The notes: generated from the sequence alone by a model not told the origin. DNA of 48,199 bases from Rodentibacter heidelbergensis (GCF_002000125.1 NZ_MLHH01000001.1:1-48199); one strand, 5' to 3'; positions 19,199-29,285 are shown, counted from the first letter of the stretch. Program-made: numbers and translations.

Positions 19199-20215
19199 AT
19201 GGCAACGATTAAAGATGTGGCAAAAATGGCGGGCGTTTCCACCACCACGGTTTCCCATGTAATTAATAAAACCCGATTTGTTGCAAAAGAAACAGAAGAA
19301 GCCGTACAACATGCGATTAAAACCTTAAAATATTCTCCAAGTGCCGTGGCAAGAAGCCTAAAAGTCAACACCACGAAATCCATTGGCATGATCGTCACCA
19401 CCAGTGAAACCCCCTACTTTGCGGAAATTATTCACGCCGTGGAAGAACATTGCTATCGTCAAGGCTATTCCCTTTTTTTGTGTAACACACAAAATGATCC
19501 TGAAAAAATTAAAAACCACTTAGAAATGTTGGCTAAAAAACGGGTAGATGGCTTGCTAGTGATGTGTTCCGAATATACTCAAACCTCCCTTAATTTACTG
19601 GCTAATTTTTCCACCGTACCGATGGTTGTGATGGATTGGGGCCCCAATGGTGATACCGATATCATTGATGATAACAGCTTTACCGGTGGCTATTTAGCCA
19701 CAAAATATTTAATTGATTGCGGTCATAAAAAAATTGGTATTATCGCAGGTGAACTCACAAAAACGACAGCTAAAACCCGCTATGAAGGTTTTGAAAAAGC
19801 CATGAAAGAAGCGCATTTAAGCATCAATAAAAATTGGGTCACGGAAGGCTATTTTGAACCGGAAGACGGCTATGAATGTATGAATAAAATCCTTAACCAA
19901 GCAGATCTCCCCACTGCAGTGTTTTGCTGTAACGATGTCATGGCGTTAGGGGCGATTTCCGCTATTACAGAAAAAGGCTTACGAGTGCCCGATGATATTT
20001 CCATTATTGGCTATGATAATATTCATTCATCACGTTTTTATGCGCCTCCTTTAACCACCATTCACCAATCCAAATCTCGCCTCGGCGCACGAGCCGTGAA
20101 TTTGTTATTTGAACGTATTTCACAAAAAGACAACGAGAATTTACCTCAATCTCAAAGCCGAATTGATATTCACCCCGAACTGGTTATCAGAAAATCCGTT
20201 AAAACCCTTTCATAA
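19199..20215 (+). CDS. purR: HTH-type purine repressor
   Basis: PurR is a LacI-family repressor of purine synthesis genes that binds hypoxanthine or guanine. The 338 residues begin with the classic Lac[24 protein letters not shown], then the hinge helix [12 protein letters not shown]. The effector domain keeps [12 protein letters not shown] and [26 protein letters not shown] and [20 protein letters not shown] also match PurR rather than CytR or LacI. The ATG follows AAGGAAAATC. ppc lies downstream in its own unit. Confidence 0.95.
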   Translation: MATIKDVAKMAGVSTTTVSHVINKTRFVAKETEEAVQHAIKTLKYSPSAVARSLKVNTTKSIGMIVTTSETPYFAEIIHAVEEHCYRQGYSLFLCNTQNDPEKIKNHLEMLAKKRVDGLLVMCSEYTQTSLNLLANFSTVPMVVMDWGPNGDTDIIDDNSFTGGYLATKYLIDCGHKKIGIIAGELTKTTAKTRYEGFEKAMKEAHLSINKNWVTEGYFEPEDGYECMNKILNQADLPTAVFCCNDVMALGAISAITEKGLRVPDDISIIGYDNIHSSRFYAPPLTTIHQSKSRLGARAVNLLFERISQKDNENLPQSQSRIDIHPELVIRKSVKTLS

Positions 20216-20230
20216 AATTCACTAAAAAAT

Positions 20231-20274
20231 GACTGCACTTTTTACATAATCAATAGAAAGTGCGGTTGTCTTTT
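20231..20274 (+). terminator. Terminator of purR with a degenerate USS pair
   Basis: CTGCACTTT pairs with AAAGTGCGG (one G-U); a perfect USS core is at 20258-20266, followed by TTGTCTTTT. Confidence 0.65.
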
Positions 20275-20324
20275 GAGAAATCTTTAATTTTTTTGTTTTT
20301 TATCAATCTTTTCTTTTATAGGGT

Positions 20325-20353
20325 TTGACCGAACACCTCTTTTTAGTTATACC
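20325..20353 (+). promoter_or_regulatory. Promoter of ppc
   Basis: TTGACC, exactly 17 nt, then TATACC, ending about 40 bp upstream of the ppc ATG. Confidence 0.6.
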
Positions 20354-20394
20354 TACACCCAGTTTTATTTTTTAATTTAATTTTAGGAGTTTGT

Positions 20395-23034
20395 ATGACA
20401 CAAGCGTATGCTACTCTGCGTAATAACATCAATATGTTAGGACGTTTTCTCGGTGAAACCATTAACGATGCACAAGGGGCTGATATTCTTGAGCTTATCG
20501 AAAATATCCGCAAATTATCCCGTGATTCCCGTGCCGGAGACGACAAAGCCCGTCAAGCCTTGCTCGAAACACTGGCGAACATTTCAACGGATAATATCAT
20601 CCCTGTGGCTCGTGCATTCAGCCAATTTTTGAACCTCACCAATATTGCTGAACAATATCAAACTATCTCTCGTGAACATTCAAAAAAAGCACCCTCGGAA
20701 CGTTCTTTACACGCCCTATTCACCCGTTTAAAAGCGGAAAATGCGTCAAAAGAAGATGTTTATAAAACCATTGAAAAACTCTTAATCGAACTGGTGTTAA
20801 CCGCACACCCTACGGAAACCACCCGCCGTTCGCTTATCCATAAACACGTTGAAATCAACAAATGTTTAAGCAAATTAGAACATGGTGATCTGACACCGAA
20901 AGAGCGAAGTGTCATTGAACGCCTACTCCTTCGGTTAATTGCCGAAGCCTGGCATACCAACGAAATTCGCACCGTTCGGCCAACCCCTTTTGACGAAGCA
21001 AAATGGGGCTTTGCCATGTTGGAAAACAGCCTCTGGCAAGCTGTGCCGGAATTTCTTCGTCAATTAAATGAAAATGCCCGTGAATTTTTAGGCTATGATT
21101 TGCCGGTGGGGCTAAAACCGGTACGCATCTCTTCTTGGATGGGGGGCGACCGTGACGGCAACCCATTTGTTACCGCTCAAATCACTCGAAAAGTGCTTAA
21201 TTTTGCCCGTTGGAAAGCGGCGGATTTATTCCTGCAAGACATCAGTAAACTTGCCGATGAGCTTTCCATGGTGAAATGTACCGATGAATTTCGAGCAAAA
21301 TATGGCGATCATTTAGAGCCTTACCGTGTGGTGGTAAAAGACTTACGCAGTAAACTCACCACCACCCTTGCCTACTTTGACGATCTCCTTGCCGAGCGCC
21401 TGCCTCGTGTCACAGAAAATGAGATTATTTTAGAAGATAACCAACTTTGGGAACCCCTTTACGATTGTTATCAATCCCTTATGGCATGCGGTATGCGTAT
21501 TATTGCAAACGGCTCATTGCTTGATATTTTACATCGTATCCGTTGCTTTGGTGTCACCTTGTCACAAATGGACATTCGTCAAGAAAGCACCCGTCATACA
21601 GATGCCATTGCAGAAATTACCCGCTATATCGGCTTAGGTGATTATTCCCAATGGACAGAAGAAGACAAGCAAGCTTTCTTAATTCGTGAATTAAGTTCAC
21701 GCCGTCCACTCATTCCTCAAAATTGGACACCTTCCGCTGAAACACAAGAAATTCTTGATACCTGTAAAGTGGTTGCGGCCCAAAAACAAGGGGTAATTGC
21801 TTGTTATGTGATTTCTATGGCACGCAGTGCTTCTGATGTTCTTGCCGTCCATTTATTGCTCAAAGAGGCCGGTGTGCCTCACCACATTCCTGTTGTGCCT
21901 CTGTTTGAAACCTTAGATGATTTAGATGCCGCAGAAGAAGTGATGACCCAACTGTTCAATATTGGTTGGTATCGAGGTGTCATCAACAACCGCCAAATGG
22001 TGATGATCGGCTATTCAGATTCGGCCAAAGATGCCGGTATGATGGCGGCCTCTTGGGCACAATATCGTGCTCAAGAAGCCTTGGTAAATTTAACGGAAAA
22101 ACTGGGGATCGAACTCACCTTATTCCACGGTCGTGGCGGCACTATCGGCCGTGGTGGCGCACCGGCTCATGCTGCCCTACTTTCCCAACCGCCACGTTCA
22201 TTAAAAAATGGCTTGCGTGTTACAGAACAAGGGGAAATGATCCGTTTCAAACTCGGTTTACCTGCCGTAGCGGTGGAAACTTTCGACCTCTACGCCAGCG
22301 CCATTTTAGAAGCCAACCTCTTACCACCGCCTGAGCCTAAGGCACAATGGCGTACCGTTATGGATGAGCTTTCCACCATTTCTTGCAAAATCTACCGTGA
22401 TGTCGTACGGGGCGATAAAGACTTTGTGCCTTACTTCCGCAGTGCTACACCGGAACAAGAGCTCTCTAAATTACCACTGGGTTCACGCCCGGCAAAACGT
22501 AACCCAAATGGCGGCGTTGAAAGCCTTCGAGCCATCCCTTGGATTTTCGCTTGGATGCAAAATCGCCTTATGTTGCCAGCATGGCTAGGCGCTGGCGCTT
22601 CTGTGCGTCAAGTCATTGAAAATGGTAAAGGTGAAATTATTGAAGAAATGTGCCAAACCTGGCCGTTTTTCTCCACCCGAATTGGGATGCTGGAAATGGT
22701 ATTCAGCAAAACAGACCTCTGGCTTTCACAACAATATGATCAACGTTTAGTGAAAAAAGAGCTTTGGTATTTAGGCGAAAACCTACGCCAACAATTACAA
22801 GCGGATATTCAAACGGTGCTTTCCCTTTCCCACCGTAACGAACTGATGTCCGATTTACAATGGATTGCCGAATCCATTGCATTACGCAACATCTACACCG
22901 ATCCGCTCAATCTTCTCCAAGTAGAGCTGCTCCACCGCTTCCGTGAAAATCCGGATCAACCAAATCCTGATGTGGAACAAGCCTTGATGATCACCATCAC
23001 CGGCATTGCCGCAGGAATGCGTAATACGGGTTAG
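20395..23034 (+). CDS. ppc: Phosphoenolpyruvate carboxylase
   Basis: Ppc makes oxaloacetate from PEP and bicarbonate, refilling the C4 branch. The 879 residues match the bacterial enzyme. The first catalytic signature is [15 protein letters not shown]; the second is [15 protein letters not shown]. Asp/Arg allosteric and active-site segments ([24 protein letters not shown]) are intact. The C terminus is the usual MRNTG. TTTAGGAGT lies before the ATG. It is monocistronic and ends at a USS-dyad hairpin. Confidence 0.98.
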   Translation: MTQAYATLRNNINMLGRFLGETINDAQGADILELIENIRKLSRDSRAGDDKARQALLETLANISTDNIIPVARAFSQFLNLTNIAEQYQTISREHSKKAPSERSLHALFTRLKAENASKEDVYKTIEKLLIELVLTAHPTETTRRSLIHKHVEINKCLSKLEHGDLTPKERSVIERLLLRLIAEAWHTNEIRTVRPTPFDEAKWGFAMLENSLWQAVPEFLRQLNENAREFLGYDLPVGLKPVRISSWMGGDRDGNPFVTAQITRKVLNFARWKAADLFLQDISKLADELSMVKCTDEFRAKYGDHLEPYRVVVKDLRSKLTTTLAYFDDLLAERLPRVTENEIILEDNQLWEPLYDCYQSLMACGMRIIANGSLLDILHRIRCFGVTLSQMDIRQESTRHTDAIAEITRYIGLGDYSQWTEEDKQAFLIRELSSRRPLIPQNWTPSAETQEILDTCKVVAAQKQGVIACYVISMARSASDVLAVHLLLKEAGVPHHIPVVPLFETLDDLDAAEEVMTQLFNIGWYRGVINNRQMVMIGYSDSAKDAGMMAASWAQYRAQEALVNLTEKLGIELTLFHGRGGTIGRGGAPAHAALLSQPPRSLKNGLRVTEQGEMIRFKLGLPAVAVETFDLYASAILEANLLPPPEPKAQWRTVMDELSTISCKIYRDVVRGDKDFVPYFRSATPEQELSKLPLGSRPAKRNPNGGVESLRAIPWIFAWMQNRLMLPAWLGAGASVRQVIENGKGEIIEEMCQTWPFFSTRIGMLEMVFSKTDLWLSQQYDQRLVKKELWYLGENLRQQLQADIQTVLSLSHRNELMSDLQWIAESIALRNIYTDPLNLLQVELLHRFRENPDQPNPDVEQALMITITGIAAGMRNTG

Positions 23035-23046
23035 GAAAGAAATGAT

Positions 23047-23076
23047 AAAAGTGCGGTCAAATTCAGCCGCACTTTT
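23047..23076 (+). terminator. ppc terminator, USS dyad (copy 1 of an identical pair)
   Basis: AAAAGTGCGG, loop TCAAATTCAG, CCGCACTTTT: a 10-bp perfect hairpin. Positions 23048-23076 are repeated base for base at 29390-29418. Confidence 0.85.
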
Positions 23077-23115
23077 AATCTTTTTCTTCCCTTAGTCAGA
23101 TCATCCTTTTTTACA

Positions 23116-24237
23116 TTATTTTAGGCTTTTCTTAGATAAATCACGATTTTCTTGCAAAAGAATATAAATAGGCAAGATAGCTGCACCGATAGAAATATCC
23201 TCTACGCTAATTTGATTGCTTGATAATGTCGCTATCGGGTGTGAAATATTTGTTAAAATTTCTGATTTTTGTGCGTAATCAATTAATTCATCAATAAAAT
23301 TTGTTGGCAATAGCCCTGTGAGTACAATTTGTTTGGGATCATACCAAGCAATTGCCGAAAGAATAAGTGACAATATTTGTGGTTTAGCATGGTTAAGCCA
23401 GGCTTCTATATCCGGATGCTTTTCACAAAGCATGGTTTTTAATAATTCATTAGAAGGCAATTTTTCAAATTTCTGACATAAATTTTTCCATGTTGGACGA
23501 GGTTTATCATAAGGAAATAATGCGCCAATTTCCCCTGCATTTCCTCTAGCCCCTCTAATTAATCTACCTTGTGAAATAATTCCAGCACCAATACCAAAAT
23601 CAAGACTAATTACAATAATGTCATTGATTTTATTCCAACGTCCCGAATAATATTCCCCAATCGCAATAGTATTAATATTGTTTTCAATGTGGCATGGGTA
23701 ACCTAAGGCATTTTCAAACAGCATTGTAAGATTGGGCTGATTCTGTAAAAGGGGAAACCACGGGGAACTACGGGACTCATCAGGTAATACCACACCAGAA
23801 ATAGAAATTCCTACCCCAAGAATACGCGCTTCCGACAGGAACTTTCTTTCCAGTAACGAATAAATTGATTGTTTTACTTGATCAAGTAACACCGCCAAAT
23901 CATTTGAATTATGGTAAAGATATGTTGAATTCGCAATTTTTTTACCCGTAAAATCTACCAAAGAAAGTGAAAAGCTATCCGTAAGAAAAGTAATGCCTAT
24001 TGAGCAACACCCCGTAGGGTTCAAACTCAAGTGAAATGAAGGCTGCCCCCTCTTTTTCACTTGTTTTTCATTTTCACGGATTAATCCAAGAAATTGCAAT
24101 TTACGACAATATTGACTAACTGTACCGGGTGTGAGCCCTGAAAGTTGACTTAGTTCTGCCCGAGAAGGTGTATATTGACGAATTAAACGAAGTAAAAGCC
24201 TTTCGCTTGCCCGTAAAGAAAGAATAGGATTAGCCAT
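23116..24237 (-). CDS. ROK-family transcriptional regulator without the usual zinc site
   Basis: This is a NagC/Mlc-like regulator of 373 residues. The N-terminal winged helix is seen in RAELSQLSGLTPGTVSQYCR followed by LGLIRENEKQVKKRGQPSF. The ROK sugar-kinase-like body has LGVGISISGVV and VISLDFGIGAGIISQGRLIRG. Where typical ROK proteins have the GEIGH histidine and CxCGxxGCxE zinc cluster, this one reads GEIGALFPYDKPRPTWKNLC, so those ligands are missing. The gene lies after the ABC operon in the same direction but beyond a strong terminator, and has TATAAT-like DNA and AAGGAAAG upstream. It is the likely regulator of the neighbouring transporter/GDPD genes (inference). Confidence 0.85.
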   Translation of the reverse strand: MANPILSLRASERLLLRLIRQYTPSRAELSQLSGLTPGTVSQYCRKLQFLGLIRENEKQVKKRGQPSFHLSLNPTGCCSIGITFLTDSFSLSLVDFTGKKIANSTYLYHNSNDLAVLLDQVKQSIYSLLERKFLSEARILGVGISISGVVLPDESRSSPWFPLLQNQPNLTMLFENALGYPCHIENNINTIAIGEYYSGRWNKINDIIVISLDFGIGAGIISQGRLIRGARGNAGEIGALFPYDKPRPTWKNLCQKFEKLPSNELLKTMLCEKHPDIEAWLNHAKPQILSLILSAIAWYDPKQIVLTGLLPTNFIDELIDYAQKSEILTNISHPIATLSSNQISVEDISIGAAILPIYILLQENRDLSKKSLK

Positions 24238-24295
24238 TCATACTTTCCTTTTAACAATTCACTGAAAAAATAAAAATGCAATGGATTATATAATA

Positions 24296-24319
24296 AAAAG
24301 GATACCGAAGTACCCTTTT
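24296..24319 (-). terminator. UUCG-tetraloop terminator after the ABC operon
   Basis: Minus-strand RNA GGGUAC-UUCG-GUAUCC followed by TTTTTTATT. A C(UUCG)G tetraloop with one G-U pair is a very stable form. It separates the substrate-binding-protein gene from the ROK regulator gene. Confidence 0.85.
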
Positions 24320-24340
24320 AAAAAATGCGATGAATAAAGG

Positions 24341-25423
24341 CTATTTTGCAATAACTTCTCTCGTAAAAGAGGCCATTGCCGGTTTTGACCAGCCAACAGG
24401 GAAAAAGAGAATATCCGCTTTTCCGGTATCTTTATTCAATGGACGAGAACCAAAATTTTCACTTAATTTCTGTTGAATTTCAGGTGAAACTATCCAGTTA
24501 ATGAAAACTAAAGATGCCGCAGGATTTTTACTATTTTTGGCAACAACAAATAAATTTCCACCTGCCGGCATACCGAATTTCGGCACATAAAATTTTAAGC
24601 GAGAAGTCACTGCACCTTGTTTTTGCATACTAAACAAATGATCTTGCCATGCTGCAACTAAATCTAATTCACCATCATTTAAACGGGTTAAGCTATCGGC
24701 ATTGGATGATGTGCGTGTCATTTTATCTTTATTCTCAACAAACCAATCCCAAGTTTTTCCCCAATTTTTCACTTGTTCAGGATTAAAGGCTTGATGTTGA
24801 TAATCATATTCTCCACTGATGTAATGTAATGCTCGTTCAATAAAAGCTTTACCTGAACCACCACCATTCGGATCAGCATAAGCAAATTTTTTCGGATGAG
24901 AATCTAAATATTTTTGAACATCTTCCCAAGTTTGTGGTAATTGATCTTCGGAAATTCGTTGAGGATCATAAGCTAACCCGGTTTGATTTCCCCAATATCC
25001 AATTCCCTCATCCCCCAAAGCGACCCCCTGTAAAAAGTGGTTACCTTGTTCAAAATTAGGAAGGTAATTAATTTTTTCAATGACACCGGCTTTTTGCACT
25101 GTTGGAAAAACATCTCCTCCAATCGCCACAACATCCATTTTCCCTTTTTCTAGGTTTTTTTCAGCAATTAATTTGTTCACATTGCCTTCATTCGTTCCTT
25201 CCGGAATACGCACTTTAATACCATACTCCTCTTCAAACTGCTTCACAAAGGCTCGAAACTGTGGTTGAAGATACCAAATACTGACAACAACCTGACCTTC
25301 TTTTTTCGCTTGCTCTTCAATTTCAGCCCAAGATTTTTGGCTAAGATCCTGAGCAAACACATTTCCAGCAAAAAGTGCTGAGCATGCAGTTGAGATGGCT
25401 AATAATTTCACCGTTTTTTTCAT
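24341..25423 (-). CDS. ABC importer periplasmic substrate-binding protein
   Basis: A 360-residue periplasmic binding protein. The signal peptide runs through LAISTACSALFAGNVFA-Q. The body has the family II fold of the spermidine/putrescine, Fe(III) and 2-aminoethylphosphonate group: WYLQPQFRAFVKQFEEEYGI, DVVAIGGDVFPTVQKAGVI, WGNQTGLAYDPQRI, NDGELDLVAAWQDH, and FGMPAGGNLFVVAKNSKNP near the C terminus. The ligand cannot be read from sequence. It is the last gene of the ATPase-permease-permease-SBP operon, 30 bp after the second permease gene. The phosphodiesterase across the promoter suggests a glycerophosphodiester or another organophosphate as ligand. Alternatives are polyamine, phosphonate or sugar phosphate. 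Confidence 0.85.
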   Translation of the reverse strand: MKKTVKLLAISTACSALFAGNVFAQDLSQKSWAEIEEQAKKEGQVVVSIWYLQPQFRAFVKQFEEEYGIKVRIPEGTNEGNVNKLIAEKNLEKGKMDVVAIGGDVFPTVQKAGVIEKINYLPNFEQGNHFLQGVALGDEGIGYWGNQTGLAYDPQRISEDQLPQTWEDVQKYLDSHPKKFAYADPNGGGSGKAFIERALHYISGEYDYQHQAFNPEQVKNWGKTWDWFVENKDKMTRTSSNADSLTRLNDGELDLVAAWQDHLFSMQKQGAVTSRLKFYVPKFGMPAGGNLFVVAKNSKNPAASLVFINWIVSPEIQQKLSENFGSRPLNKDTGKADILFFPVGWSKPAMASFTREVIAK

Positions 25424-25453
25424 AACGTTTCTCCTCTATACGTTAAGGTACTA

Positions 25454-26302
25454 TTAGGCTTTGCCTGTTGATTGAGATAAGTAATTTCCCTTTAATAATT
25501 TTTCGATAATCATCATCAAAATAATATTGGGTACAAGTAAGATAATCGATACAATTGCTGCGTTTGGACGAACAAAAGAATAACCTAAAAAAGAATAAAG
25601 GATTGTCGGCACTGTAATAAAATCAGGTGAGCCTACAATAAAAGAAATTGCAAATTCCTCGATACTTTTCACTAAACAAAAGATTATTGCCGCCAAGAAA
25701 CTTGGTTTTAACATGGGTAAATAAACATTTTTAAAGGTTGTTATTTTACTTGCTCCTAAATCTCGGCTTGCATCAATTAAATCTTGTGGTACCGCAGAAA
25801 ACCCTGCAGATAAAATACGAATAGCATAGGGCAATGTCATAACTGTATGCCCAATCACAATACCAATAAATGGATTATTAATATTGAGGCGAAGCAACAT
25901 TTGGCTAAAAAATAAAGCGATAATCATTCCGGGAATAACTAACGGAATAAGTGTTAATAATTCAGCTAATTTTTTACCACGAAATTCCATTCGTCCAAAT
26001 GCATAAGAGGTTGGAATAGCCAAAATAATGGCAACTAATGCCACCATTGGTGCAATGGTATAGCTATTAAACATCGCTTCTGGCAAAGCTGTGTTATTCC
26101 AAACATCTATCCAGCGTTCAAAAGAAAGTGATCGAGGAAAAATATCGGGATAACTCCAAGGATGCTCGGGATCAACTAAGGACCATAATCCCGCCATTGT
26201 GAAAGGAATAACAAGCCAAATCATATTAGATAGAATGAAGAAAACTAACGAAATTTGAGCGATTCGCTTTCCGTTCTTAGTTTGTACACTTTGACTACTC
26301 AT
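25454..26302 (-). CDS. ABC importer permease (second)
   Basis: A 282-residue binding-protein-dependent permease with about six membrane spans. The EAA loop is visible as DLIDASRDLGASKITTFKNV, followed by LPMLKPSFLAAIIFC. The segment IPTSYAFGRMEFRGKKLAE is typical of PotC/UgpE-like permeases. It overlaps the first permease gene by 4 bp (ATGA), which indicates cotranscription and likely a heteromeric channel. Confidence 0.88.
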   Translation of the reverse strand: MSSQSVQTKNGKRIAQISLVFFILSNMIWLVIPFTMAGLWSLVDPEHPWSYPDIFPRSLSFERWIDVWNNTALPEAMFNSYTIAPMVALVAIILAIPTSYAFGRMEFRGKKLAELLTLIPLVIPGMIIALFFSQMLLRLNINNPFIGIVIGHTVMTLPYAIRILSAGFSAVPQDLIDASRDLGASKITTFKNVYLPMLKPSFLAAIIFCLVKSIEEFAISFIVGSPDFITVPTILYSFLGYSFVRPNAAIVSIILLVPNIILMMIIEKLLKGNYLSQSTGKA

Positions 26303-27168
26303 TTTATCTCTCCTTTTTTATGACTTAACGGACGGATAATCACGGAAATTAAAATGGTAAAGAACGCAGAAGTAAGCATAATCACCAAAGCCATAACGGC
26401 ACTTTGATTCCATTCTTCAAATTGATAGGCTGTCATTTGCATCAAACGTGCTAATGAATAAGTTTCACGCGGACCAGCAATACTATAAAAGGCAAAATCA
26501 CCTAATGCACCAATAAAAATTAAAATAAAAGAAACTTGCACTGCCCCTAAACTCAATGGAAATACAACATACCGGAAACGCTGCCAAGCGTTAGAACCTA
26601 AATTTGCAGCCGCATCTAATAAATCAGATTTTAGGGAGTTAACAGCTCCACCAATCAAAATCAATGCAAATGGAATATTTTTCCACATTTGTAGGACAAC
26701 GACCCCCCAACCGAATTCGTCATTTTGGAGTGTACGAGGTGAATCCCAAATGCCTAAATAAACAAATGTTTCGTTAAGAATGCCATGGTAAGAAATCATA
26801 TTCACAAATAAAAATGCAGCAACTAAGCCCGGCACCAACATTGGCGCACGCAATATAGTAATAATCGCAATTTTTCCCGGAATAGGCTTACGCAACCACA
26901 TCGCAATAGGATAGGCAACAATAATTGAAAGTATTGCTCCTAAAAGGGAAACTTTTACTGAATAAAAGAAAGCTTTTTGAAATACATTGTCGGAAAGTAC
27001 GGCTTGCCAATACGCTAAAGTAAATTGTGGTACATCACCAAAAACGTTATACAGCCCAAAACTTTGCATAACAACAATATAAAAAGTCGATCCCATTAAT
27101 AATAGAATGCTACCCAAACCTGGAACTAATAAACTCCAAGCGAGCAAATCTTGTCTAAATTTATTCAT
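26299..27168 (-). CDS. ABC importer permease (first)
   Basis: A 289-residue permease of the PotB/UgpA type with about six spans. The EAA loop reads DLLDAAANLGSNAWQRFRYV followed by VFPLSLGAVQVSFI. It overlaps the ATPase gene and the second permease gene by 4 bp each. Confidence 0.88.
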   Translation of the reverse strand: MNKFRQDLLAWSLLVPGLGSILLLMGSTFYIVVMQSFGLYNVFGDVPQFTLAYWQAVLSDNVFQKAFFYSVKVSLLGAILSIIVAYPIAMWLRKPIPGKIAIITILRAPMLVPGLVAAFLFVNMISYHGILNETFVYLGIWDSPRTLQNDEFGWGVVVLQMWKNIPFALILIGGAVNSLKSDLLDAAANLGSNAWQRFRYVVFPLSLGAVQVSFILIFIGALGDFAFYSIAGPRETYSLARLMQMTAYQFEEWNQSAVMALVIMLTSAFFTILISVIIRPLSHKKGEIK

Positions 27169-28235
27169 ACCGCCTCCAAAAAGTGAATTGCACTTTCTGA
27201 TAACTTGAAGGTAAGTTGTTTATCTTCTGCTAGCTTTGGAAATTTTGTCAGTTGAAGACGTATTTTTTGATTAGGTTGATAAATTAACGCAGCCTGGATC
27301 TCTGTTAAATTTCCCATAAAAGCAGTTTGCAATACCTCAACAGTAAATTGGTTCTGGCAATTTTCTGCTTTATCATCACAAAGTTCCGCATCCTCAGGGC
27401 GAAAACAAATATAGATTTTTTCAGCTTCAGGTGCTTTATCCGAATAAACGATAAACTCACCAAGGGCTGAAATAACACGGTAACGATCATCACCTAATGG
27501 TGTGACATTAGCTTCTAAAATATTCGCAATACCAATAAAATCAGCCACAAAGCGATTTTTAGGTTTATGGTAAATCTCTTGCGGTGTTCCAATCTGCTCA
27601 ATACTGCCTTTATTTAAAACGATAATTTTATCTGACATCGCTAAAGCTTCAGCCTGATCGTGAGTGACATAAATACTTGTTAAATTATGTTGACGAGAAA
27701 GTTGTTTAATTTCAAAGCGTACACTTTCACGCAATTTAGCATCAAGATTAGAAAGCGGCTCATCAAATAAAATGACATCAGGGCGTGTTACCATTGCACG
27801 AGCTAAAGCGACACGCTGTTGTTGTCCCCCGGAGAGTTGATTGGGTAATTTGAGTTTATGGGTTTCAAGATCCATTTGTTTTAGTGCTGCATTTAAGCGA
27901 GAAACCTGCTCTTCCTTTTCTACTTTTTTCTGTTGTAATCCATAGCAAATATTATGAGATACATTTAGATGAGGGAATAAAGCATAAGATTGGAAACACA
28001 TTGCGGTATTACGCTTTTCGGGCGGAACAAAATTAACGTTTTTATCACCAATTAACACCTCTCCCTCATCAGCTTGATAGAAACCGCCAATCAGTTTTAA
28101 GAGGGAAGTTTTACCACATCCGCTTGGCCCAAGTAAGGTTACAAACTCTCCTTCCTCTGCAACAAAGGAAATATTTTTTGCTGCATAAAAATCACCAAAT
28201 TTTTTGGTGACATTTTTAATTTCTAGCTTTGCCAT
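27165..28235 (-). CDS. ABC importer ATPase
   Basis: A 356-residue nucleotide-binding subunit of the PotA/UgpC/FbpC type. Walker [12 protein letters not shown]-loop [11 protein letters not shown], signature [17 protein letters not shown], Walker [14 protein letters not shown], and H-loop [17 protein letters not shown] are present. A C-terminal TOBE-like region follows (from about residue 235), as in carbohydrate and polyamine importers. It is the first gene of the four-gene operon, divergent from the phosphodiesterase gene across a region with CRP and palindromic sites. Confidence 0.92.
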   Translation of the reverse strand: MAKLEIKNVTKKFGDFYAAKNISFVAEEGEFVTLLGPSGCGKTSLLKLIGGFYQADEGEVLIGDKNVNFVPPEKRNTAMCFQSYALFPHLNVSHNICYGLQQKKVEKEEQVSRLNAALKQMDLETHKLKLPNQLSGGQQQRVALARAMVTRPDVILFDEPLSNLDAKLRESVRFEIKQLSRQHNLTSIYVTHDQAEALAMSDKIIVLNKGSIEQIGTPQEIYHKPKNRFVADFIGIANILEANVTPLGDDRYRVISALGEFIVYSDKAPEAEKIYICFRPEDAELCDDKAENCQNQFTVEVLQTAFMGNLTEIQAALIYQPNQKIRLQLTKFPKLAEDKQLTFKLSESAIHFLEAV

Positions 28236-28280
28236 AATTTACCCCAGCAATATAAATTGATGTTCTTTTCTTGAACTATA

Positions 28281-28303
28281 TTGAGTTTAAAAATGAAACT
28301 CAA
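28281..28303. promoter_or_regulatory. Palindrome, candidate operator for the ROK regulator
   Basis: TTGAGTTT-N7-AAACTCAA, a perfect 8-bp inverted repeat, lies 46 bp upstream of the ATPase gene in the divergent spacer. A single AAACTCAA half site recurs at 28437-28444, just before the phosphodiesterase start. ROK proteins such as NagC bind AT-rich inverted repeats; assignment to this regulator is inference. Confidence 0.5.
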
Positions 28304-28340
28304 ATGAATTTTAAAGAAATAAACATGTATTTTTTAACTT

Positions 28341-28356
28341 TGTGATATCGATCACA
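28341..28356. promoter_or_regulatory. CRP site in the gdpD / ABC divergent promoter
   Basis: TGTGA-TATCGA-TCACA is a perfect consensus CRP core. Its centre is about 40 nt before the expected +1 of the rightward promoter, the class II activator position. Confidence 0.8.
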
Positions 28357-28375
28357 CTAATGAAATAAAATAGAG

Positions 28376-28381
28376 TATAAA
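28376..28381 (+). promoter_or_regulatory. -10 box of the phosphodiesterase promoter
   Basis: TATAAA, with +1 expected near 28388. No good -35 is present; the CRP site takes its place. Confidence 0.55.
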
Positions 28382-28457
28382 GCTAAAAACAACTTCCTTT
28401 TCATCTATAACAATAGATAAAATAAATTTAATTTTTAAACTCAAAGGTGATCTAATT

Positions 28458-29285
28458 ATGAGCTTCAATTTCAACGTTAAAAACAAAGGAATCATATTGG
28501 CAAATAGCCATCGTGGATACAGCCACAAGTACCCAGAAAATACTATGCCTGCTTTCATAGCCGCAGTTGAAGCAGGCACAAAAAGTATTGAGATTGATGT
28601 TTTAATGACTAAAGATGAAAAATTAGTCGTAATTCATGATTTTTCAATTGAACGTGTTTCAAACGGTACTGGTTATGTTGAGCAAATGAGTTTAGAGGAA
28701 CTGCGACAATATGATTTTGGAATCAAGAAAGGAAAAGAATTTGCGAATACGCCAATTCCTGAACTAAGAGAAGTTTTACTTTGGGCTGTAGAAAATGATG
28801 TTGGATTGGTTGTAGAAGCTAAACCACATCGCAATCATCAACGATTTGCTGAAGTTTTAGCCAAAGAAATAAGAGCAACGAATTCAGTCACGAATATTCA
28901 ATTACTTGGATTTGATCATGTATTAATTAATCGTGTTAAAACACTTTACCCTGAGGTTCAGCTACAAGTCGTCACCCTTGCTCGCTATAATAGACAGTTA
29001 GATGCTGTACTGGGATCAAATGCCAGCTGCGTTTGTTGTGAATATCACTATGTCAGTAAAGACGATCTCCTTGCTTATAAAAAAGCGGGATTGATTACTC
29101 GCTTGTATTTACATGAATACAAAAACAATGAACCCACTTTAAAAACCTACAGTAAAAAATACGGCTATGATGTAGAAAATGAGGTAATTGAGTGGTTAAG
29201 AGAGGGACTGATTGATATGTTAAGCCACGATGATATTGACTATCTAAAAATACTCATTACCAAAGCAGGGAAACAAGTCGGCTAA
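28458..29285 (+). CDS. Cytoplasmic glycerophosphodiester phosphodiesterase
   Basis: This 275-residue GDPD-family enzyme hydrolyses glycerophosphodiesters to glycerol 3-phosphate and an alcohol. The catalytic motifs are intact: SHRGYSHKYPENTMPAF (His-Arg and Glu-Asn-Thr), EIDVLMTKDEKLVVIHD (Glu/Asp metal ligands and second His), and GLVVEAKPH (Glu-x-Lys). There is no signal peptide or lipobox, unlike periplasmic GlpQ/protein D, so the enzyme should be cytoplasmic (UgpQ-like). It needs imported substrate, which fits the divergent ABC importer. AAAGGTGATC lies 6-7 nt before the ATG. CRP control is likely from the site upstream. The last residues ALINMLSH-like (LIDMLSHDDIDYL) are normal for the fold. 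Confidence 0.9.
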   Translation: MSFNFNVKNKGIILANSHRGYSHKYPENTMPAFIAAVEAGTKSIEIDVLMTKDEKLVVIHDFSIERVSNGTGYVEQMSLEELRQYDFGIKKGKEFANTPIPELREVLLWAVENDVGLVVEAKPHRNHQRFAEVLAKEIRATNSVTNIQLLGFDHVLINRVKTLYPEVQLQVVTLARYNRQLDAVLGSNASCVCCEYHYVSKDDLLAYKKAGLITRLYLHEYKNNEPTLKTYSKKYGYDVENEVIEWLREGLIDMLSHDDIDYLKILITKAGKQVG

